A stretch of DNA of 64,000 bases from an uncultured Alphaproteobacteria bacterium (GCA_951812805.1 CATOSZ010000003.1:1566557-1630556); one strand, 5' to 3'. Counted from the first letter of the stretch, positions 8,729 to 17,948 are shown. Numbers and translations are program-made. The notes: generated from the letters alone by a model not told the origin.

Positions 8729-10543
8729 ATGCGGGACGGTGAAACGGGAATCGGCCGGTTGATCGAGGCCAGGCTTTCGCGGCGGCAGGTCCTCGCCGGC
8801 TCCCTCGCCGCGTTCGCCGTGGCCGGCGGGACGACGGCCGTCGCGAGATCCCCGTTTCCCTTTGCACCGGTTCCCGCCAACACCCGGGATACCATCGCGC
8901 TGCCGCCCGGCTATCGCTGGCACGTCGTGGCCCGGTGGGGCGATCCGCTGTGGTCGGACGCGCCCGGCTTCGATGCGGAGAGCCGTGGTACCGGCGCCAG
9001 CCAGGCCCGGGCCTTCGGCGACAACAACGACGGCATGGCGCTGTTCACCCGGGACGACCGAATCGTTCTCTGCGTCAACCACGAGTACATGAACAACGCC
9101 GTCGCCTTCGCCAATCGAGCCTCGCGCCGGCCGGAAACCGCCGACGATATCGCCAAGAGCAAGGCGGCAAGCGGCGTCTCGGTGCTGGAGATCGCCGAGG
9201 CGGCAGGTCGCTGGGGCATCGTCGTGGATTCGCCCGTCAACCGGCGCCTCACCGCCGATACGCCGATCGAGATCACCGGCCCGGGGCGCGGGCACGCGTT
9301 GCTGCAAACGGCGGCGGATCCGGGCGCGCGCCTCGCGCTTGGCACCTGGGCCAATTGCGGCTGCGGGCAAACGCCGTGGGGCACCTATCTGACCTGCGAG
9401 GAGAATTTCAACCTCTATTTCTCCGCCGGCGATACTGCCTTCCGGGCGAGCCCGGAGCAGCACCGCTATGGCCTGGGGGCAAAGGACCGGGGCGGCAACT
9501 GGGTGGCAACCGATCCCCGCTTCGACATGTCCCGCCATCCGAACGAGGCCAACCGTGCAGGCTGGGTCGTCGAAATCGACCCGCTGACACCCGGATCGCG
9601 GCCTCGCAAGCTGACCGCGTTGGGTCGTTTCAAGCATGAAAACGCAGAGCTGACGCTGGCCGCCGACGGCCGTGTCGTCGTCTACATGGGCGACGACGAG
9701 CGGGGCGAATATCTCTACCGCTATGTGAGCGCCAACCGCTACCGGCCGGGCGGCGGGCGTGGCGACCTGTTGGAGAACGGCCAGCTTTCCGTCGCCCGGT
9801 TCCACGACGACGGCAGCGGGAAATGGGTCGCGCTGACGCCGGCGGCGACCGGCATGGGGAGCGAGGCCGAGATCCGCGTTCACGCCCGCCTGGCCGCCTC
9901 CGCCGTCGGGGCCACGACGATGGACCGGCCGGAATGGGTCGCGGCACATCCCGACCGTGCGGAAGTCTATTGCTGCCTCACCAACAACAAGCACCGGGGC
10001 CGCAAGACGAATGCCGGGGGCGACGCGATGCCGGTCGGCGGGCCCAACCCGCGCCCCGCCAACCGCTACGGCCAGATCGTGCGCTGGCGGCCCCGCGACG
10101 GCGATCACGGCGCGGCACGCTTCGGCTGGGATCTCTTCGTGCTCGCCGGCAACCCGGTCGTGCACCGCGACGCGCGGCGGGGCTCCGCCAACGTGACCGC
10201 CGACAACATGTTCAATGCGCCCGACGGCATCGGCTTCGACCCCGCCGGTCGGCTGTGGATCCGGACCGACGGCAAAAGCGGGCGTACCGGCCATTTTGCC
10301 GGCCACGGCAATAATCAGATGCTGATCGCCGATCCCGTGACGGGCAAGATCCGCCGCTTCATGGTCGGCCCGCGCGGCTGCGAGGTCTGCGGCCTCGCCT
10401 TCGCCCCGGACGGGCGTACCGCCTTCGTCTGCATCCAGCATCCGGGCGCCCGGGGAAGCGGCCATTTCCCCGACGGCGGCGAAGCGCCGCCGCGCTCGGC
10501 GGTGATCGCCATCCAGCGCGAGGATGGCGGCCCGATCGCCTGA
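8729..10543 (+). CDS. PhoX-like protein (DUF839), Tat-exported
   Basis: This 604-residue protein carries a twin-arginine signal (LSRRQVLAGSLAAFAVAGG, residues 16-34), so it should be exported folded. The mature part shows the PhoX/DUF839 beta-propeller features NNDGMALFT, VNHEYMN, CGQTPWGTYLTCEENFNLYF, YMGDDERGEYLYRYVS and a C-terminal FNAPDGIGFD...LWIRTDG block. PhoX enzymes are Ca/Fe-dependent periplasmic alkaline phosphatases. Many DUF839 proteins are annotated as PhoX without test, so phosphatase activity is likely but not certain. The ATG at 8729 follows GGAGGCAAAGG at a plausible distance. The following methyltransferase gene starts 73 bp downstream. Confidence 0.86.
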   Translation: MRDGETGIGRLIEARLSRRQVLAGSLAAFAVAGGTTAVARSPFPFAPVPANTRDTIALPPGYRWHVVARWGDPLWSDAPGFDAESRGTGASQARAFGDNNDGMALFTRDDRIVLCVNHEYMNNAVAFANRASRRPETADDIAKSKAASGVSVLEIAEAAGRWGIVVDSPVNRRLTADTPIEITGPGRGHALLQTAADPGARLALGTWANCGCGQTPWGTYLTCEENFNLYFSAGDTAFRASPEQHRYGLGAKDRGGNWVATDPRFDMSRHPNEANRAGWVVEIDPLTPGSRPRKLTALGRFKHENAELTLAADGRVVVYMGDDERGEYLYRYVSANRYRPGGGRGDLLENGQLSVARFHDDGSGKWVALTPAATGMGSEAEIRVHARLAASAVGATTMDRPEWVAAHPDRAEVYCCLTNNKHRGRKTNAGGDAMPVGGPNPRPANRYGQIVRWRPRDGDHGAARFGWDLFVLAGNPVVHRDARRGSANVTADNMFNAPDGIGFDPAGRLWIRTDGKSGRTGHFAGHGNNQMLIADPVTGKIRRFMVGPRGCEVCGLAFAPDGRTAFVCIQHPGARGSGHFPDGGEAPPRSAVIAIQREDGGPIA

Positions 10544-10616
10544 AAGGCCGCCTGAACCATGGCCGGCACGAGCCGGGCAGGCTAGGATTCGCCCGACGAA
10601 TGGAGGAAATGAACGG

Positions 10617-11366
10617 ATGCGTTGGGACCCCGAACAGTATCTCGCCTTCGACGATCTGCGCCTGCGCCCCGCACTCGACCTGATGGCGCGCATTCCGGGC
10701 GCGGCCGGCGGCATGGTCGTCGACCTCGGCTGCGGCCCCGGCAATGTGACCGAGGTGCTGCGCGGCCGCTTTCCCGATGCCGAGCTTGTCGGCGTCGACA
10801 GTTCGCCGGACATGCTGGCCCGGGCCCGCGCGGCCCTGCCGGACGCCCGCTTCGTCGAGGCCTCGATCGCCGACTGGCAGCCCGAGCGGCCGGCCGGGGT
10901 GATCTATTCCAACGCGGCGCTGTTCCCGCGCCTGTTCGCAGGTCTGGCCCCCGGCGGCCATCTGGCGGTGCAGATGCCGCGCAATCATGGCGAAGCGTCG
11001 CACCAGGCGATGATCGAAACGGTGGAGGCCGGCGCCTGGGCCAACCGGCTACGCCCCGTCGTCCGCGAGACGCCGGTGGCGCTGCCGCAGAGCTACCATC
11101 GCATCCTCGCCCCGCTGGCCGACCGGCTGGATATCTGGGAAGCGGTCTATCTGCAGGTGCTGGAGGGTGAAAACCCGGTGAAGGAATGGACCAAAGGCAC
11201 GGCGCTCCGCCCCTTCCTCGCCGCCCTGGAGGACCCGGGGGAGCGGGCCGCCTTCGAGGCGGACTACGCGCGGCGCATCCTCGCCGCCTATCCACCCGAA
11301 GCGGACGGGCGCACGTTGTTTCCCTTCCGCCGCCTCTTCATCGTCGCGCGCCGGGCCGGCGGGTGA
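10617..11366 (+). CDS. tam: Trans-aconitate 2-methyltransferase-like SAM methyltransferase
   Basis: This 249-residue class I methyltransferase begins at MRWDPEQYLAF, a hallmark N-terminus of Tam. SAM-binding motif I is VVDLGCGPGNVTE (residues 34-46), followed by the acidic VGVDSSPDML. The C-terminal blocks LPQSYHRILAPLADRLDIWEAVYLQVLEG and VKEWTKGTALRPFL also match Tam. Tam methylates trans-aconitate, a spontaneous inhibitor formed from cis-aconitate in the TCA cycle. The ATG at 10617 has an AGGAAATGAAC upstream. The stop overlaps the GTG start of the next gene (GTGA), so the two are translationally coupled. Confidence 0.88.
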   Translation: MRWDPEQYLAFDDLRLRPALDLMARIPGAAGGMVVDLGCGPGNVTEVLRGRFPDAELVGVDSSPDMLARARAALPDARFVEASIADWQPERPAGVIYSNAALFPRLFAGLAPGGHLAVQMPRNHGEASHQAMIETVEAGAWANRLRPVVRETPVALPQSYHRILAPLADRLDIWEAVYLQVLEGENPVKEWTKGTALRPFLAALEDPGERAAFEADYARRILAAYPPEADGRTLFPFRRLFIVARRAGG

Positions 11367-12085
11367 TCGCCCTGTTCACGGACTTCGGCCTGGCCGGGCC
11401 CTATACGGGGCAAATGAAGGCCGTGCTGGCGCGCGAGGCGCCCGATGTCCCGGTGATCGATCTGTTCGCAGACGCACCCGCCGCCCGGCCGGACCTCGCC
11501 GCCTATCTGCTGGCCGCCTACGCGGCGTGGTTCCCGGCCGGCACGGTCTTTCTCGCCGTCGTCGATCCGGGCGTCGGCGGCGCCCGCGCAGCCCTGGCGC
11601 TGGAGGCCGACGGCAAATGGTTCGTCGGCCCGGACAACGGCCTCTTCGCCCTGGTGCGCCGCCGCGCCACGACGGCGCGGGCGGTCCGCCTGGCCGGCGA
11701 CGGCCGCGCGCTTTCCGCCAGCTTTCACGGCCGCGACCTGTTTGCGCCCGCCGCCGCCCGCATCGCCCGGGGCGAGGGCGCGGGGGGTGTCGACGATCCG
11801 GGCGACGCCATCGACCGCCCCGAGTGGCCGGACGCGCTGGCGCGGATCGTCTATATCGACCACTACGGCAACGCGATGACGGGGCTCATGGCCGGCGACC
11901 TGGCGGCGGACGCCGTGTTCGCGCGGGGCGGTGCCGAGATCCACCGCGCGCGGACCTTCTCCGACGTCGCGCCGGGGCAGGCCTTCTGGTACGAGAACGC
12001 CAACGGCCTGATCGAGATCGCCGTCAACCAGGGCCGCGCCGACCGGGTGCTGGGCCTGAGCGTCGGCGACGCCATCGGGTTTTGA
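11363..12085 (+). CDS. SAM hydroxide adenosyltransferase (DUF62) family protein
   Basis: This 240-residue protein starts at a GTG overlapping the Tam stop. The DUF62 signatures are clear: ALFTDFGLAGPYTGQMKAVL at the N-terminus, FLAVVDPGVGG, the FVGPDNGLF loop, FHGRDLFAPAAARIARG and the C-terminal IDHYGNAMTG. The family shares its fold with chlorinase and fluorinase, but members with Asp/Arg/His at the active site hydrolyse SAM to adenosine and methionine using water. A neighbouring SAM-dependent methyltransferase fits a common SAM theme. It lacks any sign of the halogenase-specific insertion, which argues for the hydrolase. Confidence 0.88.
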   Translation: MIALFTDFGLAGPYTGQMKAVLAREAPDVPVIDLFADAPAARPDLAAYLLAAYAAWFPAGTVFLAVVDPGVGGARAALALEADGKWFVGPDNGLFALVRRRATTARAVRLAGDGRALSASFHGRDLFAPAAARIARGEGAGGVDDPGDAIDRPEWPDALARIVYIDHYGNAMTGLMAGDLAADAVFARGGAEIHRARTFSDVAPGQAFWYENANGLIEIAVNQGRADRVLGLSVGDAIGF

Positions 12086-12099
12086 GCAAAGGAATAGCG

Positions 12100-13095
12100 A
12101 TGGCGCGGACGGGCCCTCTCAATCTGCTGACCGACGTTGCGGGCCTCAGCGTTGGCAACGCCCGGGACGTGGCGGCGCTGACCGGCGTCACCGTCGTGCT
12201 CGCGCCCGAGGGCGGCGCCGTCGCCGGGGTCGACGTCCGCGGCGGCGCGCCCGGCACAAGGGAGACGGAGCTGCTGCGTCCCGACTGCCGGGTCGAACGG
12301 GTCGATGCCATCGCGCTTGCCGGCGGCTCGGTGTTCGGTCTGCAGGCCGGTGACGGCGTCGTCGAATGGCTCGCCGCCCGGGGGCGCGGCTTTCCAGTTG
12401 GGCCCTGGCGCATGCCGATCGTGCCGGGCGCCATCATCTTCGATTTCCGCGCCGGTATCGGCGAACGCGGCCCGACCCTCTGGCGTGATCTCGCGCGCGA
12501 GGCCTGCGCGGCGGCGGGCCGCAAGTTCGCGCTCGGCAACGCCGGCGCCGGCATGGGGGCCAGCGCCGGACAGCTGAAGGGCGGCCTCGGCTCGGCCTCC
12601 CTCGTCGACGCGGACGGCGCGGTGGTGGCCGCCCTGGCGGTGGCCAACCCGGTCGGCGCCGCGGTCGACGCGGCCGGCCGCCTGCTGGCGGCACCCCTGG
12701 CGATCGGCGACGAGCTGGGCGACGGCGCGCCCGGCCGGGGCGATGGCGGCGGCTCTCTCGGCGACGGTGGGCTCGGCGCCAACACGACGCTGGTCGTGGT
12801 GGCGACCGACCAAGCGCTGGACAAGGCGGGGGCGACCCGGGTCGCCATGATGGCGCAGGACGGGCTCGCCCGCGCGGTGCGCCCGGCCCATACCCCCTTC
12901 GACGGCGACATCGTCTTCGCGCTTTCCACCGGGCGGGGGCCGCCTGCCGGGCCCGAGGCGCTGGCCCGGATCGGCGCCCATGCGGCCGACTGCACCGCGC
13001 GGGCCATCGCGCGGGGCGTCTATGCGGCCGAAGCGGCGGGCGGTCTGCCGGCCTTCCGCGCGGATGGTTTGGTCGGAAGAGGGGAATCCGGTTAG
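12100..13095 (+). CDS. P1 (DmpA/S58) family peptidase
   Basis: This 331-residue protein starts 14 bp after the SAM hydrolase, with AAAGGAATAGCG before the ATG. It matches the DmpA/P1 family: LNLLTDVAGLSVGNA at the N-terminus, VDAIALAGGSVFGLQAGDGVVEWL in the middle, and GLGANTTLVVVATD near residue 230. The nucleophile Thr after GAN marks the usual autocleavage site that frees the two subunits of these N-terminal nucleophile aminopeptidases. Known members release N-terminal D- or L-amino acids or beta-amino acids; the specificity here is unknown. The region is strongly GC-rich but shows no break. Confidence 0.87.
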   Translation: MARTGPLNLLTDVAGLSVGNARDVAALTGVTVVLAPEGGAVAGVDVRGGAPGTRETELLRPDCRVERVDAIALAGGSVFGLQAGDGVVEWLAARGRGFPVGPWRMPIVPGAIIFDFRAGIGERGPTLWRDLAREACAAAGRKFALGNAGAGMGASAGQLKGGLGSASLVDADGAVVAALAVANPVGAAVDAAGRLLAAPLAIGDELGDGAPGRGDGGGSLGDGGLGANTTLVVVATDQALDKAGATRVAMMAQDGLARAVRPAHTPFDGDIVFALSTGRGPPAGPEALARIGAHAADCTARAIARGVYAAEAAGGLPAFRADGLVGRGESG

Positions 13096-13117
13096 GCTTG
13101 CGGGCGAGGATGACGAG

Positions 13118-13915
13118 ATGCTGACGACCGAAGAAATCGAGACCTACCACCGCGAGGGCTGGGTGATACCGCAAGGCTTCCGCCTGGACGACGGGGAGCT
13201 GGCGGACCTGCGCGCCGGCCTCGACCGGGTGATGGCCGACAATTCCGAGATCCAGCCCGACCGGATCATGAACCCGCATCTGGACGGCGGCGCCCCGTAC
13301 GGTGTGCGCGGGCACAAGGCCTTTCACGACCTGGTGCACGATCCCCGCATCCTCGACATGGCGCAGGCGGTGATGGGCCCGGACCTGGTGCTGCTGTTCA
13401 GCCACCTGTTCTGCAAACCGGCCGACAGCCGCCGCATCGTGCCCTGGCACCAGGACGGTCCGTTCTGGCCGGTCGAGCCGCTGGCCTCCGTCTCGATCTG
13501 GATCGCCATCGACGACGTCGACACGGCGAACGGCGCCATGCGGGTAATCCCCGGCAGCCATCGCCGCGACTACAAGGCGCACAGTTTGATCGACGATCCG
13601 AACTCGACCCTCAACCGCGAAATCGAGACGGCGGAGGTCGACGAGGACAGGGCGGTAGGAATCGAGCTGCGGGCGGGCCAGGTCTCGCTGCACGACATCG
13701 GGATCATCCACGGCTCCGCCGCGAACACCTCGGGCCGGCGCCGGGCCGGCTGGGCGATCCGCTACATGCCCGCGACCTCCCGGGTCACCCGGGTCATGCC
13801 CAACGCCGCGGCGAACTGGGAGGACCTGCCGATCGAACTGGTGCGCGGCGTGAACCGCAACGACGGCACGGACTTCGCACCCGGCAACTTCGGCCGGCCC
13901 TGGAGTTCGCTGTGA
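13118..13915 (+). CDS. Phytanoyl-CoA dioxygenase (PhyH) family protein
   Basis: This 265-residue non-heme Fe(II)/2-oxoglutarate oxygenase has the iron-binding HxD at H111-Q-D113 (VPWHQDGPFW) and the distal His in LHDIGIIHGSAANTS, followed by the conserved Arg segment RAGWAIRYMP that usually binds 2-oxoglutarate. The ATG at 13118 is preceded by GCGAGGATGACGAG. PhyH proteins hydroxylate a wide range of small substrates, including osmolytes, fatty acyl-CoA and secondary metabolites, so the substrate cannot be named. It is the last gene of the plus-strand run; a palindromic repeat follows 40 bp downstream. Confidence 0.86.
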   Translation: MLTTEEIETYHREGWVIPQGFRLDDGELADLRAGLDRVMADNSEIQPDRIMNPHLDGGAPYGVRGHKAFHDLVHDPRILDMAQAVMGPDLVLLFSHLFCKPADSRRIVPWHQDGPFWPVEPLASVSIWIAIDDVDTANGAMRVIPGSHRRDYKAHSLIDDPNSTLNREIETAEVDEDRAVGIELRAGQVSLHDIGIIHGSAANTSGRRRAGWAIRYMPATSRVTRVMPNAAANWEDLPIELVRGVNRNDGTDFAPGNFGRPWSSL

Positions 13916-13955
13916 CACCAGTTAACCTTTGAACTGACCGTTGGACCCACCAACA

Positions 13956-14064
13956 TCATCGCAAGGCGCCGTGGCGATCCAGCAGTCTTCGAAACCAAGT
14001 GCGACTTCTCGAAATTTGTCACGCGACCCTGGATCGCCACACTCGCTATGCTCGTTCGCGATGA
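13956..14064. repeat. REP-like imperfect palindromic element
   Basis: A pair of 12-bp perfect inverted arms, GTGGCGATCCAG at 13971-13982 and CTGGATCGCCAC at 14029-14040, is flanked by a second outer pair, TCATCGC at 13956-13962 and GCGATGA at 14058-14064. Between the right inner and outer arms lies the phrase CTCGCTATGCTCGTTCGCGATGACG. That phrase resembles widespread alphaproteobacterial intergenic repeats that read 'GGATCGCCACGCTCGC...CGCGATGACG'. It lies in the 250-bp gap between the PhyH gene and a convergent membrane-protein gene, where a transcript-end hairpin or mobile REP/MITE is plausible. Confidence 0.6.
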
Positions 14065-14165
14065 CGAAACAGCGATTCAGTCGGTCAATCTACAGGCACG
14101 TTGGTGTAGTACCTGTGAGGCAATGAAAGGATATCTCCCGAGGCGCAAAGACCCGAACCGCATTG

Positions 14166-14672
14166 TTATCTAAACGCAGAGTCGCCTTCCACTAGGACCC
14201 CCACCGCCAGAGCGATGATCACCAAAATACCAACAGCGAAAGCAATATCCGGTGCTATTCCAATCCCGCCTTCTTTCATGAGTACGTCTAGCACAGGCTG
14301 GCGGCGAAGTTGTGTATAGGTCCACACAGTCAGAATTACCGCAGTAGTGCCAAACGCTATCGAGCCGACCGTCCAAATCGGTTCGTACTCGAATGGAATG
14401 TTTATCTCCGACAGGAGAAATATCACGGGAAATACAATCAAACCACCAATAAACCCTGCCGATTGGAATGCAGCGTAGAAGGTCACCCATCGGATTGCAC
14501 GAACATTACCTTGCATAACGAGCAATCCACCGACAACAGCAAATAAGTTGAAACTCGACGCATATCCCAAGCCATTCTTGAGATAATATACCATTATGCC
14601 GATATCAATCAGCCCAAAAACGACAAGGCAAATTCCGACGCGGCGGCAAATATCGTAGAAATCCTTCATCAT
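14166..14672 (-). CDS. Orphan four-helix membrane protein of AT-richer composition
   Basis: This gene encodes about 168 residues from the paired ATGs at 14672/14669 (MMKDFYDICRRVG). The longer frame to 14750 lacks a better start. There are four hydrophobic segments, near residues 12-30, 38-55, 65-85 and 98-120, plus one near the C-terminus. No recognised family motif is seen. Base composition is visibly lower in GC than the flanks and codon use is mixed (many ATA, TTA and AAT), suggesting horizontal acquisition. It sits alone between the palindromic repeat and an unrelated SDR gene. Confidence 0.6.
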   Translation of the reverse strand: MMKDFYDICRRVGICLVVFGLIDIGIMVYYLKNGLGYASSFNLFAVVGGLLVMQGNVRAIRWVTFYAAFQSAGFIGGLIVFPVIFLLSEINIPFEYEPIWTVGSIAFGTTAVILTVWTYTQLRRQPVLDVLMKEGGIGIAPDIAFAVGILVIIALAVGVLVEGDSAFR

Positions 14673-14856
14673 GCTCTCGGTAACGTTTGATAAGGACCAA
14701 GTCGGTGAATATATGCCACAAGCGATTGCTACTAACAATACCCTTAACAAGTCTCACATTGGGCCATGTCACCGCAAAGGTGACCAATCCCAATGAGTCA
14801 TTTTATTGATCCCTTTTCATCGCGAGGCGGTTGGCTGGTTGGCTTCAGGAGGGAAA

Positions 14857-15930
14857 CTAACGCGGCAGCACCCGCTCGTCCTGCAGGAACGTGAACAGCT
14901 CGACCAGCATGTCTTCGGTATCGATGCAGTCGTGAAAGCCCGCCTGGCGAAGCTTGATCGTCGAGACGATGACCGGCGGCGGCGCCTTGCCCAGCGCGAA
15001 GTTCCAATCGGCGAACTGCCAGGTGGCTCCCATCAGGCGCTCCAAGTCATCCTCGCGCAGCCCCTCCCGCGCGGCGATTTTCGACCAAAGCGCGGCCTTC
15101 TCCACCATGCCGTCGGCCAGCCGTTCGGGCTCGGGCGGGCCCATCTCCATGGCGAAATGGCGGGCGACGGCGGGCCAGAGGTCGGGCCAGGTCATGCAGT
15201 CGCCGTTGGTGATGTTGAAGATTTCGTCGCGGGCATTTTCAGCCGTCGCCGCCCAGTGGCAGGCCCGGGCGATCAGGCGGGCGTCGATCGCCTCGTTGAC
15301 GAAGGCCGCCCCGCCCGGATGGCTGAGCGCCAAGCCCTGCTCGCGCCGCAGCACCGCGTGAACGCCCATGGCAAGTTGCAGGTTCAGCGGCACTGCCATG
15401 GCGAAACCGAAGATCGTCTGCGGGCGAAAACAGGTCCAGTGCCAGCCGCCGGCGGCGGCCTGGGCGCGGAGCCAGTCTTCCTGCAGCCAGTAGAAATTGT
15501 CGTGCGGATGGCGCGGCCAGCGCTCCTTCGCCGGCACCGGCGGCGCTGCGAGGTGGGCGCCGTAGGCTTTCGTGCCCTGCAGGAAACTGACATGGCGCAG
15601 CCGTGCCCCGGCCATCAGCGGCTCCATCGCGTTCCGCAGCATGGTTTCGTTGGTTTCCATCTGGTGCCGGGCCCGCCAGCCGCGGATGACGTCCGCCTCC
15701 TCGTAAAGGGCGGCGTAGATCACATGGGTGACATCGTCCAGCGCGCCCAGCACGCTCTCGCAAGCTTCCCGGTCCATCAGGTCGAGCGCGCGAAACGCCG
15801 CATCGCGCAGGAACGGCGGCGCCCGGCGCGAGAGGGCGACGACGTCCCAGCCTTGCTGGTCCTCGAAATGCCTTATACAGGCCCCGCCGACCAGGCCCGA
15901 CGCGCCGAAGATCGCGACTTTTCCGCTCAT
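14857..15930 (-). CDS. Atypical SDR (PRISE/progesterone 5-beta-reductase-like)
   Basis: This 357-residue protein has an N-terminal NAD(P)-binding motif, VAIFGASGLVGGACIRHF (residues 5-22), and an atypical-SDR layout. The segments LRHVSFLQGTKAYGAHL and HDNFYWLQEDWL correspond to the Lys and NFYxxxED regions of PRISE enzymes (progesterone 5-beta-reductase and iridoid-synthase-like). These reduce activated C=C bonds of enones. The usual second Tyr of NFYY is Trp here, which may alter activity. Bacterial members are common in alphaproteobacteria but their substrates are mostly untested. The MscS gene lies 8 bp upstream, so the two may share a transcript. Confidence 0.8.
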   Translation of the reverse strand: MSGKVAIFGASGLVGGACIRHFEDQQGWDVVALSRRAPPFLRDAAFRALDLMDREACESVLGALDDVTHVIYAALYEEADVIRGWRARHQMETNETMLRNAMEPLMAGARLRHVSFLQGTKAYGAHLAAPPVPAKERWPRHPHDNFYWLQEDWLRAQAAAGGWHWTCFRPQTIFGFAMAVPLNLQLAMGVHAVLRREQGLALSHPGGAAFVNEAIDARLIARACHWAATAENARDEIFNITNGDCMTWPDLWPAVARHFAMEMGPPEPERLADGMVEKAALWSKIAAREGLREDDLERLMGATWQFADWNFALGKAPPPVIVSTIKLRQAGFHDCIDTEDMLVELFTFLQDERVLPR

Positions 15931-15938
15931 TCTTTCCC

Positions 15939-16763
15939 CTATTCGTTGGCCATGGCGAGGACCGCGCCCGGCGGTGGCGACAGCTCGATGCCCGCCTCTG
16001 CCAGGGCCGCCAGAATGGCGCCGTTCACGCCATAGCGCAGCTCGAAATAGCGCCGGCTGGCGACCCAGTAGCGATAGCCGACGGCGATGCCGGCGAGTTC
16101 GAAATCCTCGATCCCGACCACCGGGGCCGGGGCGTCGTCCAGGTCGCCGTGCGCGGCGAGCGTCGCCCGCACCGTCTCGATCGCCCGTTCCACGTCGCTC
16201 GCCCGGCGGATCAGCAGCCGACCCTCGACGATCCGGCGCGCGTCGGAATTGACCAGGATCTCGCCGACGATCTCCTTGTTCGGCACGATGATCCGCTCGC
16301 CGTCCTCGCCGCTCAGAATGGTGTGCGCCAGCGTCACCTCCTCGACCACGCCGCTCGCGTGTTTCACCACGATGGTGTCGCCGACCACGAAGGGGCGGGA
16401 GAGGATGATGGAAAGGCCGGCACCGTAGTTCGACAGCGGGCCCTGGATGGCGAAGGTGGCGCCGAAGGCCGAGGCGCCGGCGAGCGCGATCAGCGGCGCG
16501 ATGGCGATGCCGAAGTTGCCGAGCGTGATGACGAAGACGGTGCCGAGCAGCAGGAACTTCGTCAAATTGCCGAGAAAGCGCGAGAGCGTGACGTCGAGGC
16601 CCCGATTTTCGGCCACGGTGCCGATCCGCCGGCCGATCCAGCCGGCGAGCTTCCAGCCGATGGCCAGGAAGACCAGCGCGCCCAGCAGCTGAAAGCCATA
16701 GGCGACGGCGAATTCCGCCAGCGCGTCATAGAGCTTCAGCAATGAATCGACGTTCTGGTCCAT
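15939..16763 (-). CDS. Small-conductance mechanosensitive channel (MscS) family
   Basis: This 274-residue protein has three N-terminal membrane segments (residues 18-38, 62-80, 85-105). The pore helix with Gly/Ala packing (FGIAIAPLIALAGASAFGATFAIQGPLSNYGAGLSIIL) is followed by the beta domain signature RPFVVGDTI and the cytosolic PNKEIVGE and alpha/beta C-terminal domain. This is the compact MscS architecture that releases osmolytes under hypo-osmotic shock. The length is close to E. coli MscS (286). It precedes the PRISE-like SDR gene by 8 bp. Confidence 0.9.
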   Translation of the reverse strand: MDQNVDSLLKLYDALAEFAVAYGFQLLGALVFLAIGWKLAGWIGRRIGTVAENRGLDVTLSRFLGNLTKFLLLGTVFVITLGNFGIAIAPLIALAGASAFGATFAIQGPLSNYGAGLSIILSRPFVVGDTIVVKHASGVVEEVTLAHTILSGEDGERIIVPNKEIVGEILVNSDARRIVEGRLLIRRASDVERAIETVRATLAAHGDLDDAPAPVVGIEDFELAGIAVGYRYWVASRRYFELRYGVNGAILAALAEAGIELSPPPGAVLAMANE

Positions 16764-16817
16764 GACGCCGTGTCCCCGCGGTTCACCTCGGCCAGATTGC
16801 CCGGGTTCGGACCGCTG

Positions 16818-17948
16818 TCAAGCCGCACCGGTGTCGTCGAGGAAGGCCAGCAGCGCTTCCGAAACTTCCGCCGCGCGTTCCTGTTGCACCCAATGGCCGG
16901 CGCCCTCGATCAGATGGCAGCCGCGCATGTCGCTGCAAGCCCGGGCCTGCATGGCCGCCAGGGCACCGGGGCTCTGGTGGATGCCCCAGTCGGACGTGCC
17001 GGCGATGAAGAGCGAGGGGATATCGATACGCCGCCCGGAATAGAGGGTCATGTCGGCGGCGTTGAGGCCGCCGGTGTTGCAGCGGTACCAGTTGAGGCCG
17101 CCCTGAAAGCCGGTCTCCGCGAAGGCCGCCGCATAGACCGCCATCTCCGCCTCGTTCAACCACGCGCAGGCCGCGACAGCCGCCGCCCCTGGCATTTCCG
17201 GGGCGACCGTTTCGGGCATGGTGCGGTCCCGCTCCATCACATAGTAGGTCGGCAGTTTGGCCAGCTCTTCGGCGTTCCAGGCGGCGAGTTCATAGGGCTG
17301 GTTGGCCGGCCAATCGGCGCTTTTCATATGATAGTAGGCGCGCAGGAAGTCGTGCAGGCCTTGCGGCGGATCGTGCATGTCCGCGGCCGCCGCCGGTGTC
17401 GAGTAATACCACTGGTAATGCTTGCGCGGGCGCGAGAGCGCCGCCAGGGCGGCGTGGACGTCCTCGCCTGCCGCCGCGGCGGGCACGAGGGACGGCGGGC
17501 CGGCGAAGGGCGCGCTCATCAAGACCACCCGGGTGAAGACGTCGGGGCGGATCAACGCCGCCGCGGCGGAGACGGGGGAGCCGAAGTCGTGCCCGACCAG
17601 GCAGGCGACCTCCCGCCGCCCGAGCGCAAAGACCAGGGCGAGCGCGTCGCGCACCAGATTCAGATAGGCGAAGGGGCGGAGGTCGCCGTCATAATCCGCC
17701 TGCCAGCCGGTGGTGCGGCCATAGCCGCGCTGGTCGGGCGCCACGGCGTGGTAGCCCGCCGCCGCGAGGGCCGGCAGCACCTTGCGCCAGCTGTAGGCGA
17801 GTTCGGGAAAGCCGTGCAGCAGGAGGACCAGGGGCCGCTCCGGCTCGTCCCCACCGGCCTCCAGGATATGCATGTCGAGGCCGTTCACGCCGTCGATCCG
17901 GCGGCTGCGAACGCCCGCCGGCAGGGGTGTGATGTCGTCCATGGCCAT
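16818..17948 (-). CDS. Alpha/beta hydrolase, epoxide hydrolase type
   Basis: This 376-residue protein starts at the ATG at 17948 (an alternative is two codons later). The oxyanion motif HGFPE is at residues 45-49, followed by APDQRGYGRT. The nucleophile elbow VGHDFGS has Asp121, as in epoxide hydrolases and haloalkane dehalogenases rather than serine esterases. The catalytic His is in IEGAGHWVQQE near the C-terminus. The HGFPE/Asp combination and length favour a soluble epoxide hydrolase. It is divergent from the CoA-transferase gene across 95 bp, which should hold both promoters. Confidence 0.87.
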   Translation of the reverse strand: MAMDDITPLPAGVRSRRIDGVNGLDMHILEAGGDEPERPLVLLLHGFPELAYSWRKVLPALAAAGYHAVAPDQRGYGRTTGWQADYDGDLRPFAYLNLVRDALALVFALGRREVACLVGHDFGSPVSAAAALIRPDVFTRVVLMSAPFAGPPSLVPAAAAGEDVHAALAALSRPRKHYQWYYSTPAAAADMHDPPQGLHDFLRAYYHMKSADWPANQPYELAAWNAEELAKLPTYYVMERDRTMPETVAPEMPGAAAVAACAWLNEAEMAVYAAAFAETGFQGGLNWYRCNTGGLNAADMTLYSGRRIDIPSLFIAGTSDWGIHQSPGALAAMQARACSDMRGCHLIEGAGHWVQQERAAEVSEALLAFLDDTGAA

